The notes under the pieces were generated by a model that made no database searches, was not told where the DNA came from, and was given only the letters and a program-made list of their open reading frames with translations. Below are positions 63,536 through 64,000 of a DNA stretch of 64,000 nt, piece by piece; positions within the stretch are counted from its first letter, which is position 1; each line of letters opens with the position of its first letter. Location: NCBI RefSeq assembly GCF_000238275.3, contig NZ_AHCF03000004.1, positions 124,001 to 188,000 of the forward strand, in the 5' to 3' direction. The DNA is from Pseudoalteromonas undina (GTDB lineage Bacteria; Pseudomonadota; Gammaproteobacteria; Enterobacterales; Alteromonadaceae). The translations under genes were made by a program, and so were the position numbers.

Positions 63536-64000
63536 TTAATCGTATTTAGCTTCAAGCTCGTTGGCAGTATGAAACTTTTCGTGAGATTGTAATTGCTTAT
63601 CGTATTTAACTAGGTTTTTAAAGTGCCCTAGTTGGCCAGCGTTTTTAACGATTTCAACAATAAACGACATCATAAAATCGGCACCAGTGAGAGTATCGCC
63701 CACTAAATAACGTTTGCCTTCAAGGCGGCTGTTAAAGTAGCTAATTACTTTAGCGGTTTCAGCATCGGCATAGCCCTCTAAAAATTGCGTTTTAGCACCA
63801 TCTTTCTGGACAAACATTTTTAGCAGAAGAGGTAAAATTGCAGAGCTTTCTGCAAAGTGAAGCCATTGTTGATAGTCTACAAATTCTGCAGTTCCTGTGG
63901 CTGGTGCAAACTTACCTTTGCCATATTTAGTGATCAGGTAATCTGTGATAGCGCCAGACTCGGCGATCACTAAGCCATCATCTTCTATAACTGGCGATTT
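63536..64000 (-). CDS. Glutathione S-transferase family protein, 5' partial
   Basis: The frame stays open to the window end, so the N-terminus lies outside; a GTG at 63970 is internal, because the residues before it (SPVIEDDGLVIAESGAITDY) form the conserved glutathione-binding strand and helix of GSTs. The C-terminal all-helical domain carries the N-capping segment DTLTGADFMMSF. A cytosolic detoxification or isomerisation role is typical; substrate unknown. Confidence 0.87.
   Translation of the reverse strand, partial: KSPVIEDDGLVIAESGAITDYLITKYGKGKFAPATGTAEFVDYQQWLHFAESSAILPLLLKMFVQKDGAKTQFLEGYADAETAKVISYFNSRLEGKRYLVGDTLTGADFMMSFIVEIVKNAGQLGHFKNLVKYDKQLQSHEKFHTANELEAKYD

Overview
The window looks like chromosomal DNA of a marine gammaproteobacterium of the Alteromonadales, most probably Pseudoalteromonas. 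The AT-rich composition, a LacI-type chitin/GlcNAc regulon (hexosaminidase, NagK, NagB-II, NagA, NagP), many c-di-GMP and two-component proteins, a large TonB-dependent receptor and intergenic repeat families all point that way. This is inference from gene content; there is no rRNA or tRNA gene here to test it. I see no CRISPR array, insertion sequence or integrase.

Region 1 (1-9775) is an accessory defence-like island. Five genes on the + strand are packed with 1-3 nt junctions: a DEAH helicase cut by the window edge, a GHKL/MORC-like ATPase, a single-HKD PLD nuclease, a GmrSD-like DUF262/DUF1524 protein and an HNH_2 endonuclease. A second operon runs against it on the - strand: a 54-residue HTH protein too short for normal ORF calling, a PD-(D/E)XK-like protein, and a methyltransferase resembling those linked to DNA phosphorothioation. 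The two operons meet stop-to-stop in a shared TTAA. This is the best candidate here for an undescribed system.

Region 2 (9776-13205) is rich in repeats: nested hairpin elements, three copies of a small hairpin motif and a tandem heptamer. Set among them are an ABM-domain ORF whose 5' end looks replaced, a histone-deacetylase-like enzyme and a periplasmic solute-binding protein.

Region 3 (13206-21928) is mostly housekeeping: a low-complexity membrane protein, dGTPase, a nucleotide pyrophosphatase-like enzyme, a secreted M12B-like metalloprotease with a separately encoded pro-domain-like partner, a BenE transporter and ferrochelatase.

Region 4 (22007-30129) is a signalling cluster. A FIST sensor and histidine kinase are divergent from three stand-alone response regulators (HTH-REC, REC-EAL, REC-HDOD), with a fourth regulator carrying a degenerate HD-GYP domain.

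Region 5 (30130-39072) holds a TonB-dependent receptor, a 268-bp inverted-repeat element lying between that gene and its terminator, the ribosome-rescue gene arfA with a hairpin that spans its own stop codon, and an ethanolamine module (AraC regulator, eutBC, permease).

Region 6 (39188-47995) is the GlcNAc/chitobiose module, with two identical operators in opposite orientation. Region 7 (48064-64000) contains a DUF2235 hydrolase, NDH-2, a RecQ-like helicase, a porin with a PstS-like protein, a YkgJ-type protein, KtrAB potassium uptake preceded by a candidate 18-residue peptide, a KdpDE-like two-component pair, a dCache histidine kinase with an HD-GYP response regulator, and a glutathione S-transferase cut by the window end.
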